A stretch of DNA of 64,000 nt from Cercis canadensis (taxonomy: Eukaryota; Streptophyta; Magnoliopsida; Fabales; Fabaceae): NCBI GenBank assembly GCA_003255065.1, contig QAOA01008251.1, positions 295,792 to 359,791 on the forward strand, given 5' to 3'. The notes under the pieces are model-generated. The model saw only the letters and a list, made by a program, of their open reading frames with translations. It searched no databases and was not told where the DNA came from. This document shows positions 38,616-50,754 of the stretch, in pieces; position 1 is the first letter of the stretch, and the number at the start of each line of letters is the position of its first letter. A program made the translations under genes and the position numbers.

Positions 38616-41600
38616 CAAATTATAGCTAGCAAGCTAGAATTCCCACTGAGAACAACTCTCTTTTTCTGCTACTGCAATCTACTAAGGGCTTACGAGCGTT
38701 CTTTCTACACTCTTAGCAGAAGAGACAGGTAGCAGCACAAGAAAAGAAATGGAGACCCAATCCTTTTACGAATCCACGTTTTTATCTGTCATCTTTCTGG
38801 TTTCCTGGCATGGGATGGGAATGGAGAACCTTGCTCACTGTAAAGATAGAGGATAGTATAGAACAATATATACTTGCAGACAATTTAGCTTTATTCTGTA
38901 CCAAGGAAAAAAAAAAAAAGAGTTTTATTGCTAAGGTAGCTAAGGATTCATAAAGGTTGGGGAGGGTATATTGTATATGATATTAAATGTAGCCTGGTTG
39001 ATGGAATTGAATGATTTCTTCGATAGGGACTAGAGTTACTTGGTTATAGAAACATTACTTTGTAAAATTAATTATTCCTGTATTTTTGTTTCTATTTTTG
39101 GGATTTGCTTTCGCGGTTACATATGGAGTTGGTGGTAGAATCACGAAATCCTCCATATGAAAAGGTTGTGTACGGATGTACGAAACTTTTATATGCTTCA
39201 TATATAAAATAGTGTGAGAGGTTGGATTGTTGTACCAACGTTAAATACCATACCACTGCATGCATGCAAAATAAATCTGTGTCTTCTCGTGTTACTTTTA
39301 TATTCTAGAAGTACTTGCTCTTCTTGTGTGAGAGGGAATATGTTTTGCTGTGAATATATCTGAGGTACTTATCGTGATTCATATCTATGTATATTAGTAT
39401 ATATATCAGTACTGGTGGCCACAGTTAAATTTCTGTTCTAGATATGTTTCTAAGCTAATTAGAAAACCATATGTAGTTTGAAGTATATAAACAACCACTT
39501 GTCATCGGTGAGTTATGATAGTCAGGCTGAGGCGAGGTTGGTTCAACACGTCCAATTATCAACAACATTGAAACTAGGTTCAAACAGAACGATGTAAATT
39601 TATTGTGAAGATTTCAGAAAAAAAAAAAGGTTGTGCTTTGAAAAGTCAACTTAGGAGAAATCTTCTCATTTTCATGTAGGGTTTCTCTCTTCCCTCTGCA
39701 GGGTTCAGTATATTTTTAGCTCTCTTGGAAAGACGTACTTCTTCTTTCATTCATTTTAAATATTTTGAGGGTGTTCTTCACTATCATTGTCGTCCTTAAA
39801 AGAGTACAGAAAGTATACCTGCAAAGATATAATTGAGGCAAAGAGAAAGCAAGGAATCATTACTTTTTCTTTTAATCCCTCATTTTCAGAATAGGGTCAT
39901 ATCGTATGGATAAAGTTAATTTTACATAGACGGACCAAGATTGTTTACTTACAGTATTCAACAAGAATAATTCAGCAGGCAAGAAGTTCTAGCTAGTCAA
40001 ACTGATATGATTTTGAAGTAAACGTTCTTGTAGCTGATTGGGCCTGGTTTTAGTTACGTGATGAGCAAGCTGTTTAGCCTACGAGTACTGGCAATTTGCT
40101 TGGAGATGTGGGCATTCCTAATTCTAACTTTGCTATATGATATGATGATATAATCCCATATAATGCAATGCCGGTCGGTGAAAGGGAAAGGAACCACACC
40201 AAAGATCAAGACAAAAAATGATGACTGTGACCAGCAATTAGCGAGAGAATATATAGAGACTTATATCTGTTTGGTCTCCATCCTAGTGCAAAAATCAATG
40301 TATATTATATAATACATGCATCTCCCCTCAGATCAAGACAGCTACAGATAATTAATGAAGTGGAAAATGTGAACACTTGCTACAATTTTTTATGACCATA
40401 TATATATATATATATAAATACTCCATTTTAGAGATGTGATCATAAACATTACCTACTATGTATTAAAAATAAATTCATTGTGCAACTGTAATATTTATAA
40501 AGTAATTAAAATTTTCTCCAAATTCTTACGGAGGAATCCTTAATTTAATAAAAGAAGTGAAAAAAAAAAATCGATGGGAGTCAAAATCTATCTGTTCATA
40601 AATTAATCGATTCTAGATGAATTAACTATTAATTTTTTTTTGAATATTTCTCACTATTAACGCAAATTGAAAATGTAAGGAGGACAGGCATTTTTTTTTT
40701 TAAAAAAAAGTATCAATTCGCTATCGGCCATAAGCAATGGATAAATTATATATCGCATATTTCATCATTCACAAAATCTAATATTTTGTTTCAATATACA
40801 GTAAAGAAGCATTTATATGGAGTCTATTCCTAACTTTGATGATTGGGAGCATGGTTATGATAGTGACAAGACCCTCTGTCAATGTAGTAATGATGGTTGT
40901 GGATTATATGTTGATGGCAATGGCAAATTCCTATAAGTAATGAAGAAAATTTTGACAATTGATACACTGCCAATTATGACGATATTATATTGGTCCAGAA
41001 ATTTGACAAGTACGATACAAAGAAGATAATTATAAGGTGCGCAGGTGCCGACCTCAGGCAATTTGCTTGAGATATTTTTCAAATGGCTGATGTGATAATT
41101 GAACGTTAAGAGACGAAGATAATAATAAGGTGCGCTCTATTCGACCTCAGGCAACTTGCTTGAGATATTTTTCAAATGGTTGATGTGATAATTGAAAGTT
41201 AAGAGACGGATTTCTTATGCTATTAATTAATGAAATTTTAAAGTTCATCTCATACTTTTAATTCAATTAAATACGCATGAAATTACTTTTGAATTCAATT
41301 ATAGTAATTTAACTTAATAACCTAATGTATTTGTAAATGTATAAACATGTTTATATGTACACTCTTGCATTTATCATGGAAGAAGAATAGATTAAGTTTT
41401 CAATAACACTCTTTGTAGAATTCATTTGCAAAATACAATTTAATTAAGTGAGTGATATTTCTCGGTAATTATTGATGCTATAATATGTAATTAAAAATTA
41501 TTTTTAAGTGATAATTTATGAGTATTTAGTTTTCTCAAAACAACATTATTGGATACTAATGATAATTTAGTTTCACCATTTGTGATAATTTAATTTAGTG

Positions 41601-42560
41601 ATATAAATATTTTTCACATTAAAATGAATGAACCAAAATGAAATTTCGTCTCACCAAGTGATTATTTGATCTTATGACTAGTTATTATAGGTAAATGATA
41701 ACTTAATTTTATAAATTTTTTATCAATAGTAATATATTTAATTATTTACAGTATTTTTCATTAATTTTATATCAATTAGATAATTATTCAATTTTTTAAA
41801 AAAAATTAGATTAATTTAGTCCAATTGTTAACTTTTGTTAACTAAGTTGACATTGCTATTATTTTAGCCTCTTTATTTTTTATGTGATCATTTTACCTCT
41901 TTTTAAACTACAGAGGAAAAAAAAGAAACACAAAGAAGCTTGCAAAAAAAAAAAAAAAAAAAAAAAAAAAGCACCATATGGTGCGTATGAATCATCTTGT
42001 TGCTGGAGTTTGGAGAGTTTGCAGTACCATCCGGGATTAAGGACATCGAACCCAATTTTCATAGAAGAGTGCTTTGGACATTTAAACGGGTCTATATCTA
42101 TAATTACACAAACTTCTATCCCTCCTTTGCAAATTTATTTTATTAACAAGCCCAACTTGACTCAACTTGCTACTCTGGTAACCGGTCAAAAGTAATGGAA
42201 ACTTTCTCTGCCATCCGTACCATCAATCACAATATTTGCCTGAGGTATCGATGTACATGAGATAGGATAGCAAAAGCCTAATAATAATGCCAACATGAGA
42301 GCTCTTAGGGACATAATATGGCATCTCTCATGATGTTATTCAGAGACCAATCTACTTCAACATTAATTTCTCTAATGTTATATCTACAATTTACATTTGA
42401 ATTATTAATTTAACATTAAAATTGATTCGTTTAAGAGTTATTATTTGACACATTTGTCGTAGAAGGTAAAACATTTACACATTTTTAAGAGAATAATATA
42501 ATTAGTCTTGTATAGAATAAGAAGTGTAAATGTAATATAGAATTATGGTTTAAATGTACT
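38616..42560. other. 3' flank of BLH1-like gene and intergenic DNA
   Basis: The 3' UTR probably occupies the first few hundred bases, which are GC-richer and end near a poly-A run at about 38909. The rest is AT-rich. A 39-codon ORF at 40817-40936 starts MESIPNFDDWEHGY and holds four Cys, but it matches nothing I know. A poly-A run lies at about 41946-41970. Confidence 0.55.
41022..41207. repeat. Exact-period 93-bp tandem duplication
   Basis: 41022-41114 and 41115-41207 are direct copies of equal length. Both begin GAAGATAAT, share CGACCTCAGGCAA.TTGCTTGAG and end AAGAGAC. They differ at several scattered positions and no N lies between them, so this is a genuine, moderately old duplication. 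Confidence 0.8.
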
Positions 42561-42987
42561 GCAAGTTCTTATAATTTAGACAAATTTTGAATTAAGTTCT
42601 TATAATTTTTTTTTTGAGTATTTATAGTTTTAAATTTTTTTAATTGGGTCTCTGTCATTTTTCAAATTATAAATTTATTAGTTTAGTACTCATATGACAA
42701 ATAACTTATCTATATGGTAATAAAAGAATATGATATGGTACCAAAGTAGTACACAAATTGTCACCATATTATCTTTCCTCTTCTTCTATTCTCTCTGTAC
42801 TTTAGTAATTTGTGTGCCACTTTAATGTTACATCAATTTCTTTTATTACTACATAGATAAACTGTTTGTCATATAAATACTAAACTAACAAATTTATAAT
42901 TTGAAGTAACAGTAAAAACCTAATTAAAAAAAAAGTTTAAATTATAAAGACCTGATTCAAAATTCGTTCAAATTTTAAAGACTTGCA
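42561..42987. mobile_element. Foldback MITE-like element, about 430 bp
   Basis: Two arms of about 200 bp are inverted copies. The left arm starts GCAAGTTCTTATAATTT and contains CAAATTATAAATTTATTAGTTTA. The reverse complement of the right arm starts GCAAGTCTTTAAAATTT and repeats the same blocks. A short T/C-rich spacer separates them near 42775-42805. ATAGAATTAT occurs just outside both ends and may be the target duplication, though the left copy is set back by some 13 nt. Confidence 0.6.
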
Positions 42988-43024
42988 ATAGAATTATCAA
43001 ATAGAAAGAAAAAATGTAATGTAA

Positions 43025-43045
43025 TATAGAATAANTATAGAATAA
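43025..43045. repeat. 10-bp direct repeat abutting a single N
   Basis: TATAGAATAA stands on both sides of the N at 43035. This is the smallest case of the single-N joins in the window and again fits an unmerged overlap of contig ends. Confidence 0.6.
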
Positions 43046-43400
43046 GTTAATTTTTTTTTATTTTATATGAGAGTAAGTTTAAATTTAATCTAACATAAAT
43101 AGAAAAGCATCACATGCATTATCAAAGTAACCAAATTTTTTTCTAAAAAAAGAATTCTAATAATTTTTCGTACATAATGGTATATAATTTTTGTAATTTT
43201 TTACCTTAATTATTATTTTTTCCCCGTGCTGTGAGAATTGGCTGGGACTTGGGACTGGAGAGGAAAGTTTCGAATCCGCGGCAGCACAAGGTCACAGCCC
43301 GTTGTGGAGTTGTGAGAATTGGAGTTGCAGAGAGAGACTAGGAAATTCCGATCAAAGTTGAGCACCGTTGTTGGAGGCCACCGGCACCGGCAGTGGCAGT

Positions 43401-46400
43401 ATGGAAAAAGATCAAGTAGAAGGAAATTGGAGCGAGACTGTAGAAGACCTCGTTGCCACCGGAGAAATCGAAAGCGCCATTTCTCTCCTTGAATCTGTGG
43501 TCTCCAAGCTCGAAACCTTAAACACTTCCGAATCAGGTCCAGAGCTCCAATTGGCCTCTGCTCTCACTGACTTGGCCAAATTGTACTCCTCCAAAGACTT
43601 CTCTCTCAAAGCCGACGAGCTTGAGTCTCGGGCTTCTGTCATCAGACAAAGGGCTCGCCAAGTTCAATCTTCTGCGTATGTCTACTCGCACTTCTTTTGT
43701 TCTTTGCTATCTTGTTTGTTTTCTGAGAATTTGGATCAAGAAAGGAAGAAAAAAAGTTAGTGTTTACTTCAGATAAACGAAAGGTTCGGGGTCTGTCAAA
43801 CAAATTTGATGTGAATTATTGGCTAGATGGATACCTCAGTTTGAGGAAATAGAAGCAGCTTATTTCTTTACAGACAAGAAAGTTGTCGAGTCACTCATTT
43901 TTGTAACCCATTATGATTTTTCCATTCAGTGGTCTAGAAGTTGTGAAAGACTCGAGGGAGGATCGAGTTTCACTGACCAATGTTGCTTCGTCTTCAAATG
44001 ATTCGAACTTTCAAGTGGCTTCCAATCATGGTACTCACTATTAGCCTTTAGTCTCCCTAAAACTAACTTCTTTTATAAAATTCATAGCAATGGCCAATTT
44101 TCATGTCTAATAATAAGAATTGGCTTCTTTCTGAAGGAAATCTTGGAAAGCCTACAGAACTGCTTGCTGAGACTTCCCCTGGCAATGGTTCTTCAGATGA
44201 TGGTATGCTTTCAATATCTTGGATAGAAATAGGCAAATAGCTCTTTCTCTGTTGCTTGTTTTAAGTTCTCATCATTGTTATATTGCCTTATTGGTTGTTA
44301 GAATCATTTCATTTTCTGCTCTATTAATGACTATTTCTTTTATTAAATGACTGGTGTTCTGTATTGCTACCTATCCAGTGATGAATGTAAGATCTTTTGA
44401 TTACTATTTATTTTTTTGGACTCTGCTTTATTTTAATGATGAGACACATTAAAGCTTCTCCTAAGAATCTACAAAGTCTGGGTGAGTCTCCAAAGTTCCC
44501 CAGTCACTCCATTCTCTAGATACTGTATACAGCGAGATGCATCATCGCTAATTCTTGATTTTCCTTATTTTTTCTGAATCTAGTTCTTAACCTTCCATGA
44601 CACCACACGATGGATACAATGCATAAAACTTGAAACCTATGCTCCTATGTTGAACATACATCCGTTTATATGTAGTAAATCTACTCGTCTTTTAATACTT
44701 CCTTTAGCAACCTTCCGATTATAAATATCCCAAATTTTAAAGAATTTTGATCTTTCCAGTGATTGTCTTTCTCATTGGTTGTTGTGCTAATTTTAAATTA
44801 CATTTAAAGCAGTAGGGTTGCTTTAGTTTCATTTCCCCCTTATATGCAAAAGGGGGAATTGCTCCTGTTATACTCTCATTCTAGCTATTTGCTTTTTCCC
44901 CTCTTTTTGACATATGTCACCATGCAATTTGATCATATTCTATGTCAGTGATATCAAATATTGCAATGTGATTGATATTCTGCAATATTACAGATTGGGA
45001 AGCAATTGCAGATCGTGCACCTGATGAGTTACTCTCCTCACAGATTTTATCTGGAGTATCAGATCTTAAATTGGAGAATACCAAAAGTCAAACCCCCAAG
45101 CGTCGTGGAAGAGGAACATTCTCTTATGAAAAACATGAACTTTATAGTGATCGGTTACTTGATAACTCAGTCATTGATGGTGATGATGAAGAGACCCACC
45201 CCAATTCAGAAGGGAAAAGAGATACAAGAAACTGTAAGTCACATCTGTGTACACTTTGATTATCCACTAAATGTTAGTTATCTGCTTACTTTTCCCACCC
45301 ATATTTCATATTTTTGTGTTGCAGAAGTTACTGATGTTGAAATCTTGATGTTACATACTGTAGTACACTGGATCTTCATATTCTTTTACCACAATGTTCA
45401 TAAGAGTTTAAAGGATAATTCCCCCTTTCTGCTACTTATTAGCTTTTGTTTGTGTAAGGTTTATGTCGAAAAGTGTTTGTGATCTAATTTTCTATAATTT
45501 GACACAGCAATATATGGGACTCGCCATGTTCTTGTTCTGGCTGACTTTCCACCAAGTACTAGAACAACAGAACTGGAGAAGCTTTTTGAGGGTTTTAAAG
45601 ATCGTGGAGTTGTAATTCGCTGGGTCAATGATACAGTTGCACTTGCTGTGTTCCGAGCACCTTCAGTTGGTAATTACCAAGTTACCTGACTTTCCCTTTT
45701 TTTGGTTGCTAATGGAATATTACTACAGTGGTCAAATGTACCTAGGTTTATTTGTTTATCTGGTAGCATTATGATGGTGGTCTATGTTGTGTGCCTGAAA
45801 ACTGGAGACATTAAGGGGTGCTAACTGCTGACATTTCACTGCTTTCGTCTGCCTAGTCTGTGCATATGGTATATCACTTGTATAGAGAATCTGAATGACC
45901 TCTAAAGCTACTATTTTCACAAATACTTCTATCTAAGTTTTTCTTCATGTCAAGGATAGGGATATTTTTCATTAGATTGGAAACTGTATCAGATGGTTTT
46001 ATTAGTTATCTAAGTTGTCCAGTATTTTTATTGGTGCCGGAGAATATGACAGTCGAAGAGTAAGATAATCTGGAGGCTACCGAGTTCTTTGTTTTGATAA
46101 AGATAAGCAAATGTATCATCAGTAGCTGATTTGGTAGTATGCATTATTCTAGAGTAGAAAGACGCATGCTTTCTTGAACAACTTCTTTTTCATCTCTGAC
46201 CGCCTGATATACAGTTACGTATAATAAAAAGCTAAAGCAAGACAGATTATTCTCACCCTTTATCTCATTATTTTCATTAAGAAGTGGTGGATTCTTTGAG
46301 CTCTTATTCTTCCTATTATCATTTACTGTTAAGTATTATTATATTCTAATTGCATTTATTTGAGTGATTGTATTCAGTTTTAATCTTAAGCCTTTAGTTT

Positions 46401-47065
46401 AATAATTTCTTGACAATCTCAATATTATAATGCAGCACTTGAGGCCCAAAACAGTATTCATTGTCCATTCACTGTGAGGATACTTGATGAAGATGATACA
46501 CTTCTTAGTTCTATTAAAGCAAGAGGTAATTTACTTCATATGAACTACATTATCTATAATACTATTTCTGGGCAACATAAGGTTGCTTTCTGTCTCTAAA
46601 ATTCTCTTCTTGTACGTTTAGTATTGCAATTAAAAAGCTGGGAATTCCCAGCCTAACCATCTTAAAAAACTCTGCCCCTACTGTAAAAATTTATTAGTTT
46701 TTTATTACTACTTAATGGTGGTTACTGCTAGTAAAAAGGCAGTTCACACAAGATCATAGACTTTGGAAGTTTTGAACATGCCTATCGTTATATTGGATTT
46801 GTCAGTCAATTATTGTTAAGAACAATTATTCTTGTCTTACATGGTTTTCCTCTTCATTGTTCATTCAGACCTGGAGCCTCTTCGGCAAAGGCCACAAACA
46901 TCAGCTCAAGCAGCCCAAAGATTGATTGCTCATAGTATGGGGTTAAAATTGTCATCCACAACCTTTGGGTCCCGAGAGTTGAGAAAGCAGGAAGATGCCA
47001 GGAGGAACCGTATTGTTACCAGGCAAAAGTTGAGAGATGAGGCTTGGGGAGATGATTTGCATTAA
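43401..47065 (+). CDS. R3HCC1L-like protein with RRM-like C-terminal domain, 7 exons
   Basis: Plant member of the family annotated as coiled-coil domain-containing protein R3HCC1L. Its biochemical role in plants is not established as far as I know. Exons are 43401-43675, 43930-44030, 44137-44202, 44994-45233, 45508-45669, 46436-46525 and 46869-47065: 1131 nt, 376 aa, GT-AG junctions and a continuous frame. Residues 1-90 are helical and acidic (ETVEDLVATGEIESAISLLE), suggesting a TPR-like or coiled-coil region. A middle section carries DWEAIADRAPDEL and KRRGRGTFSYEKHELYSD. The RRM-like fold lies at about residues 235-310 (VLVLADFPPSTRTTELEKLF, then GVVIRWVNDTVALAVF), which matches the animal R3HCC1 C-terminus. 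The end is basic (RLIAHSMGLKL, ARRNRIVTRQKLRDEAWGDD). The ATG at 43401 is the first in frame after upstream stops. RNA binding is an inference. Confidence 0.85.
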
Positions 47066-48082
47066 TAACCTTTAGTTACCATTTCATAGTACTTTTTTAG
47101 ATGTTGATGTACCCCTTATTTTAAAAAAGAAAAAAAGATAACCTTTGACCCGGTTGAGCAGAAAGCAATGGGCCAATCGTTAATCATCTTGTATAGCCTT
47201 GACCCAGGATCCTGAATCATTTCTAAATTCTAATTTCCAATATAGGATTTGCAGCATGGATAGCATCATGGTGCTGGACGCGACCGTCCAAACTGTATTA
47301 TTCTGGATAGAGACCAAAAAAAAAAAAAAAACTAAATATGAAATTTCTTCTGAAGTGGGGTTTATTCATGGAGCAGGTATCTGGAATCTATCTCAAAACT
47401 ATTCTGTTCGTCTTGTCGAGAAAGGGAGAGGAAGAGAGTTAAAAGGTAATTTTACTGGGATCGAAATATAAATTCGTATTAGTTTTAATGATTATATTTT
47501 AATTGGAAATTTTTTTGCCTGAAATTAAATTATTACAAATGGTGAATAAACGATTACTAATAAAATGGTTGGATTTTAGTTGGTTTCACCTTAACAATCT
47601 TTATAGGACCAGTAATGCTATTTGAACAAATTTTCTTCTAAATGGTTTTATATTTAGTCAGTGGCTTCATCTGAGTGACTAGCATTACTGTTATTGGACT
47701 ATACTGATTATCAAAACCACACGTTCCAATGAAAATGCCGGCTGAGTCGGAAACTTTAAGAACAACGTCATTTTTGCCGCTCAATAATTCATTACTTTAG
47801 AGTACTATCATGATACCATAGCTATATATAATACTACTATATGATGGTGATTATGGACTATCGAGTCATTATCTACGAAGTCGTACGTAAACACGTATAT
47901 TATTTACAATTAATCAACAATTATCTACAAACTTTTAGTAAGTTTCATCTTTGTAACTTGGAATTAGTTTAAATTCTCTCCAAATAACCCTAAGTTTTGG
48001 GGTGGTCAATGATCTATTACCTCATTCATCAGTAGTGCTCTGCTTCTGTCTGTGTTCAGTTCTTCACTCTAGCTGCAGCAGT
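47066..48082. other. Intergenic DNA between the R3HCC1L-like and F-box genes
   Basis: 3' UTR of the upstream gene, then AT-rich sequence. No additional gene seen. The bases just before the F-box ATG (CTGTGTTCAGTTCT) are conserved before the second F-box gene, so the duplication included the leader. Confidence 0.6.
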
Positions 48083-49240
48083 ATGGAAAATCTTACCCGT
48101 GACATTCTTCTTGACATATTTTCAAGACTGCCCATCATTTCTTTTCTGCGAGCCAAGTGTGTATGCAGATCATGGCTTGCTTTGGCTCAAGACCCACGTC
48201 TCCCCATCATGTTCAATGCTCGAGCAAACAGGAGAAATCCAAGTCTCATCCTTCACTGTGATTCGCCCATACTAAATAAGCTCTGTTACATTGGCTCTGA
48301 GGAGGGACCTGATATTTACAGCAACAAGGTACTGAAAATTGCTCCTCGGTTCATTTCTAATATGCCTGAATACCAGGTGGTGGGTTCCTGCAATGGCTTG
48401 CTATGTATATCTGATGCACTTTATTTTGACCCCATTTACCTATGTAATATTTTTACTGGAGATTATATAGAATTGCCCAAAACTAATCACCACCGAGGAG
48501 AGGATGTTGCACTTGGATTTGGAAACCATCCTACAACTAAGGATTACAAGATCGTTCGAGTTGTGAACTACTATAATCATCAAAGAAACTTGCGTTTTAT
48601 CAGATGGTCTGAACATTCTGATGTACAAATTCTTACACTTGGAACAGCTGCTTGGAGAAGTTTAGGATTTATTCATTGGAAGCTTGATCAAAGACCATCA
48701 GAGGCATTGTTAAAAGGAGCTCTTCACTGGGTTACTAAGCGTCACCGGTACCCGGGTGGTCCTTGTCTTCGTATTATTTCATTCAACTTAGCTGAAGAAA
48801 AGTTTAAGGAGATTGAGCGTCCCATGTGTGGTAGCCTTGATATTTCTAATTTTCATCTCGTTGTTCTAAGAGGTTGTTTATCTGCAGTGGCTTCGGTTGA
48901 TGGAGGAATTGAAATATGGGTCATGCAGGTATATAACGTGAGGGAGTCTTGGACCAAAGACTATACCATCAGAGCAAATATTCCTGCTGGCCTAAACCCA
49001 AGTGCACGTCCAAAGTCAAAGATATGGAAGAACTGGGAATCAAGCAAAGGAGCCATTCAAGTTCTAGGTATTCTTAACAATGGGATGATTTTACTCTACT
49101 ATGAGGATGGAGCTCTGGTTTTGTATAGCCCTCAAGACCAAGGGTGTAAGGAGTTGGTGTTTTCTGGTCTACCCAAATGGTATTCTGCAATTACAAATGT
49201 TGAAACCCTTTCCTCTGTGGAGGCTGTGCTTAGAACCTGA
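48083..49240 (+). CDS. F-box protein with F-box-associated domain (copy 1)
   Basis: Predicted substrate receptor of an SCF (SKP1-CUL1-F-box) ubiquitin ligase. It is a single exon of 385 aa, the usual length. The F-box is at residues 1-45 (NLTRDILLDIFSRLPIISFL, then KCVCRSWLAL). An F-box-associated interaction domain of the CPR1/CPR30 or At3g07870-like type follows, with SCNGLLC near residue 102, DYKIVRV, ALHWVTKR near 220 and IISFNLAEEKFKEIE. The ATG at 48083 is the first in frame and is the position aligned with the second copy. The target is unknown. It is tandem with the gene at 52936 and was clearly duplicated with it. No inactivating lesion is visible. Confidence 0.9.
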   Translation: MENLTRDILLDIFSRLPIISFLRAKCVCRSWLALAQDPRLPIMFNARANRRNPSLILHCDSPILNKLCYIGSEEGPDIYSNKVLKIAPRFISNMPEYQVVGSCNGLLCISDALYFDPIYLCNIFTGDYIELPKTNHHRGEDVALGFGNHPTTKDYKIVRVVNYYNHQRNLRFIRWSEHSDVQILTLGTAAWRSLGFIHWKLDQRPSEALLKGALHWVTKRHRYPGGPCLRIISFNLAEEKFKEIERPMCGSLDISNFHLVVLRGCLSAVASVDGGIEIWVMQVYNVRESWTKDYTIRANIPAGLNPSARPKSKIWKNWESSKGAIQVLGILNNGMILLYYEDGALVLYSPQDQGCKELVFSGLPKWYSAITNVETLSSVEAVLRT

Positions 49241-49399
49241 TTAGACCAAGAAGTGGATTAGCTCTGGTTTTAAATGTCGTATTGATGAAAATTGGTCCCT
49301 GCCAAAGACAGGAATTGCGATGATATTAATTTCTTCTTCTATCTATGTATGCATTTGATTAATCTACTTATGGTAAGTGTTTGTAATTGTATATGCTTT
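49241..49399. other. 3' region of F-box copy 1
   Basis: Short AT-rich stretch between the stop codon and the TRIM insertion. It is probably 3' UTR. Confidence 0.5.
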
Positions 49400-49690
49400 T
49401 GTCAAGAAGCGATTCAACCTAAAAGCTTAAGCTTATAGGTGAAGGCCTATAAATGGTTTTATATCTAACACGCCCCCACACGCAAAAGCCCTTTGGGCTT
49501 GAAGCGTGGACAAAGCACATGCCCATTTATACCATGTGCTGAAATTTCAATTTAATTGAGAAAGTGAGGACAGAAGAATTCGATCTCCTGACCATTTGGT
49601 CAAAGAGGCTCTGATACCATGTCAAGAACCGATTCAACCTAAAAGCTTAAGCTTATAGGTGAAGGCCCAGGAATGGTTTTATATCTAATA
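49400..49690 (-). mobile_element. Miniature LTR retrotransposon (TRIM/SMART type), complete, 291 bp
   Basis: Two 71-bp direct terminal repeats, 49400-49470 and 49620-49690, run TG to CA; one end has mutated to TA. On the minus strand the 5' LTR (49690-49620) is followed at once by TGGTATCAGAGCC (49619-49607), the usual primer-binding site complementary to initiator tRNA-Met. A purine run GTGTGGGGGCG sits just before the 3' LTR. Target duplication: GCTTT (49395-49399) against GTTTT (49691-49695); the overlapping assembly copy reads GCTTT exactly. The 149-bp interior has no ORF, so mobilisation must depend on another element's proteins. The LTRs are nearly identical, so insertion is recent. Confidence 0.9.
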
Positions 49691-50599
49691 GTTTTTGTGG
49701 GGTTAAGAGATGTCAATGACATGCTTTGGACCTTCAAGCAAGTTATTACCTGATATGAGCTAAAAAAGGCCATGAAAAAAACAATGCATATTTGGCAACA
49801 TATTACCAATTTTACAGTAATTTTAAAACATATTTCACATCAATTTTTTTTTTTTTTTCACGCTGGCAAAAGGTTTTCGTTTTGGCCATAGCTGGCAGGT
49901 GTTGGAACTTTTTCTTTTGAAATTTTGTCAGAGATGAAATCACCAGTTGGCCTGACGTTTTCATCCTGAAAGCATAAGATAAGGTAATATGTAGAAAGCC
50001 CCAAGTCCACTGAATTTTCAGTCTGAAAGATGATTTCACTGTGATGTTGGTCGGTNGCACATGCCCATTTATACCATGTGCTGAAATTTCAATTTAATTG
50101 AAAAAGTGAGGACAGAAGAATACGATCTCCTGACCATTTGGTCAAAGAGGCTCTGATACCATGTCAAGAACCGATTCAACCTAAAAGCTTAAGCTTATAG
50201 GTGAAGGCCCAAGAATGATTTTATATCTAACAGCTTTTGTGGGGTTAAGAGATGTCAATGACAGGCTTTGGACCTTCAAGCAAGTTATTACCTGATATGA
50301 GCTAAAAAAGGCCATGAAAAAAACAATGCATATTTTGCAACATATTACCAATTTTACAGTAATTTTAAAACATATTTCACATCAAATTTTAATTTTTTTT
50401 TTCACGCTGGCAAAAGGTTTTCGTTTTGGCCATAGCTGGCAGGTGTTGGAACTTTTTCTTTTGAAATTTTGTCAGAGATGAAATCACCAGTTGGCCTGAC
50501 GTTTTCATCCTGAAAGCATAAGATAAGGTAATATGTAGAAAGCCCCAAGTCCACTGAATTTTCAGTCTGAAAGATGATTTCACTGTGATGTTGGTCGGT
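49515..50599. repeat. Abutting direct repeat of about 541/543 bp joined by a single N (probable assembly duplicate)
   Basis: 49515-50055 and 50057-50599 are nearly identical, with the N at 50056 exactly between them. The repeat starts in the middle of the TRIM interior and runs past its end into unique sequence. That is not a transposition product and fits an unmerged contig overlap. The second TRIM fragment (50057-50232) is therefore probably not a separate element. The minus-strand ORF repeated in both copies is not a recognisable gene. Confidence 0.85.
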
Positions 50600-50754
50600 T
50601 TTCAGTGTTCACGATGAAAGTGTCACAAAACCTTTCATTTTTTAAGTGTGAAATCGTCAATTCAGCTGACGTTTTCAGTCCACTATCGTTTCAGAAAGTG
50701 CTTGTAAACATCATAAAAGCACCTAACTAAATGTAAAAAGCCCACTTTGGAACA

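Noticed and set aside
49812-50583. Repeated minus-strand ORF (begins MKSSFRLKIQWTW in the second copy)
   Set aside because: Present twice only because of the unmerged overlap at 50056. It is short and unrecognised.
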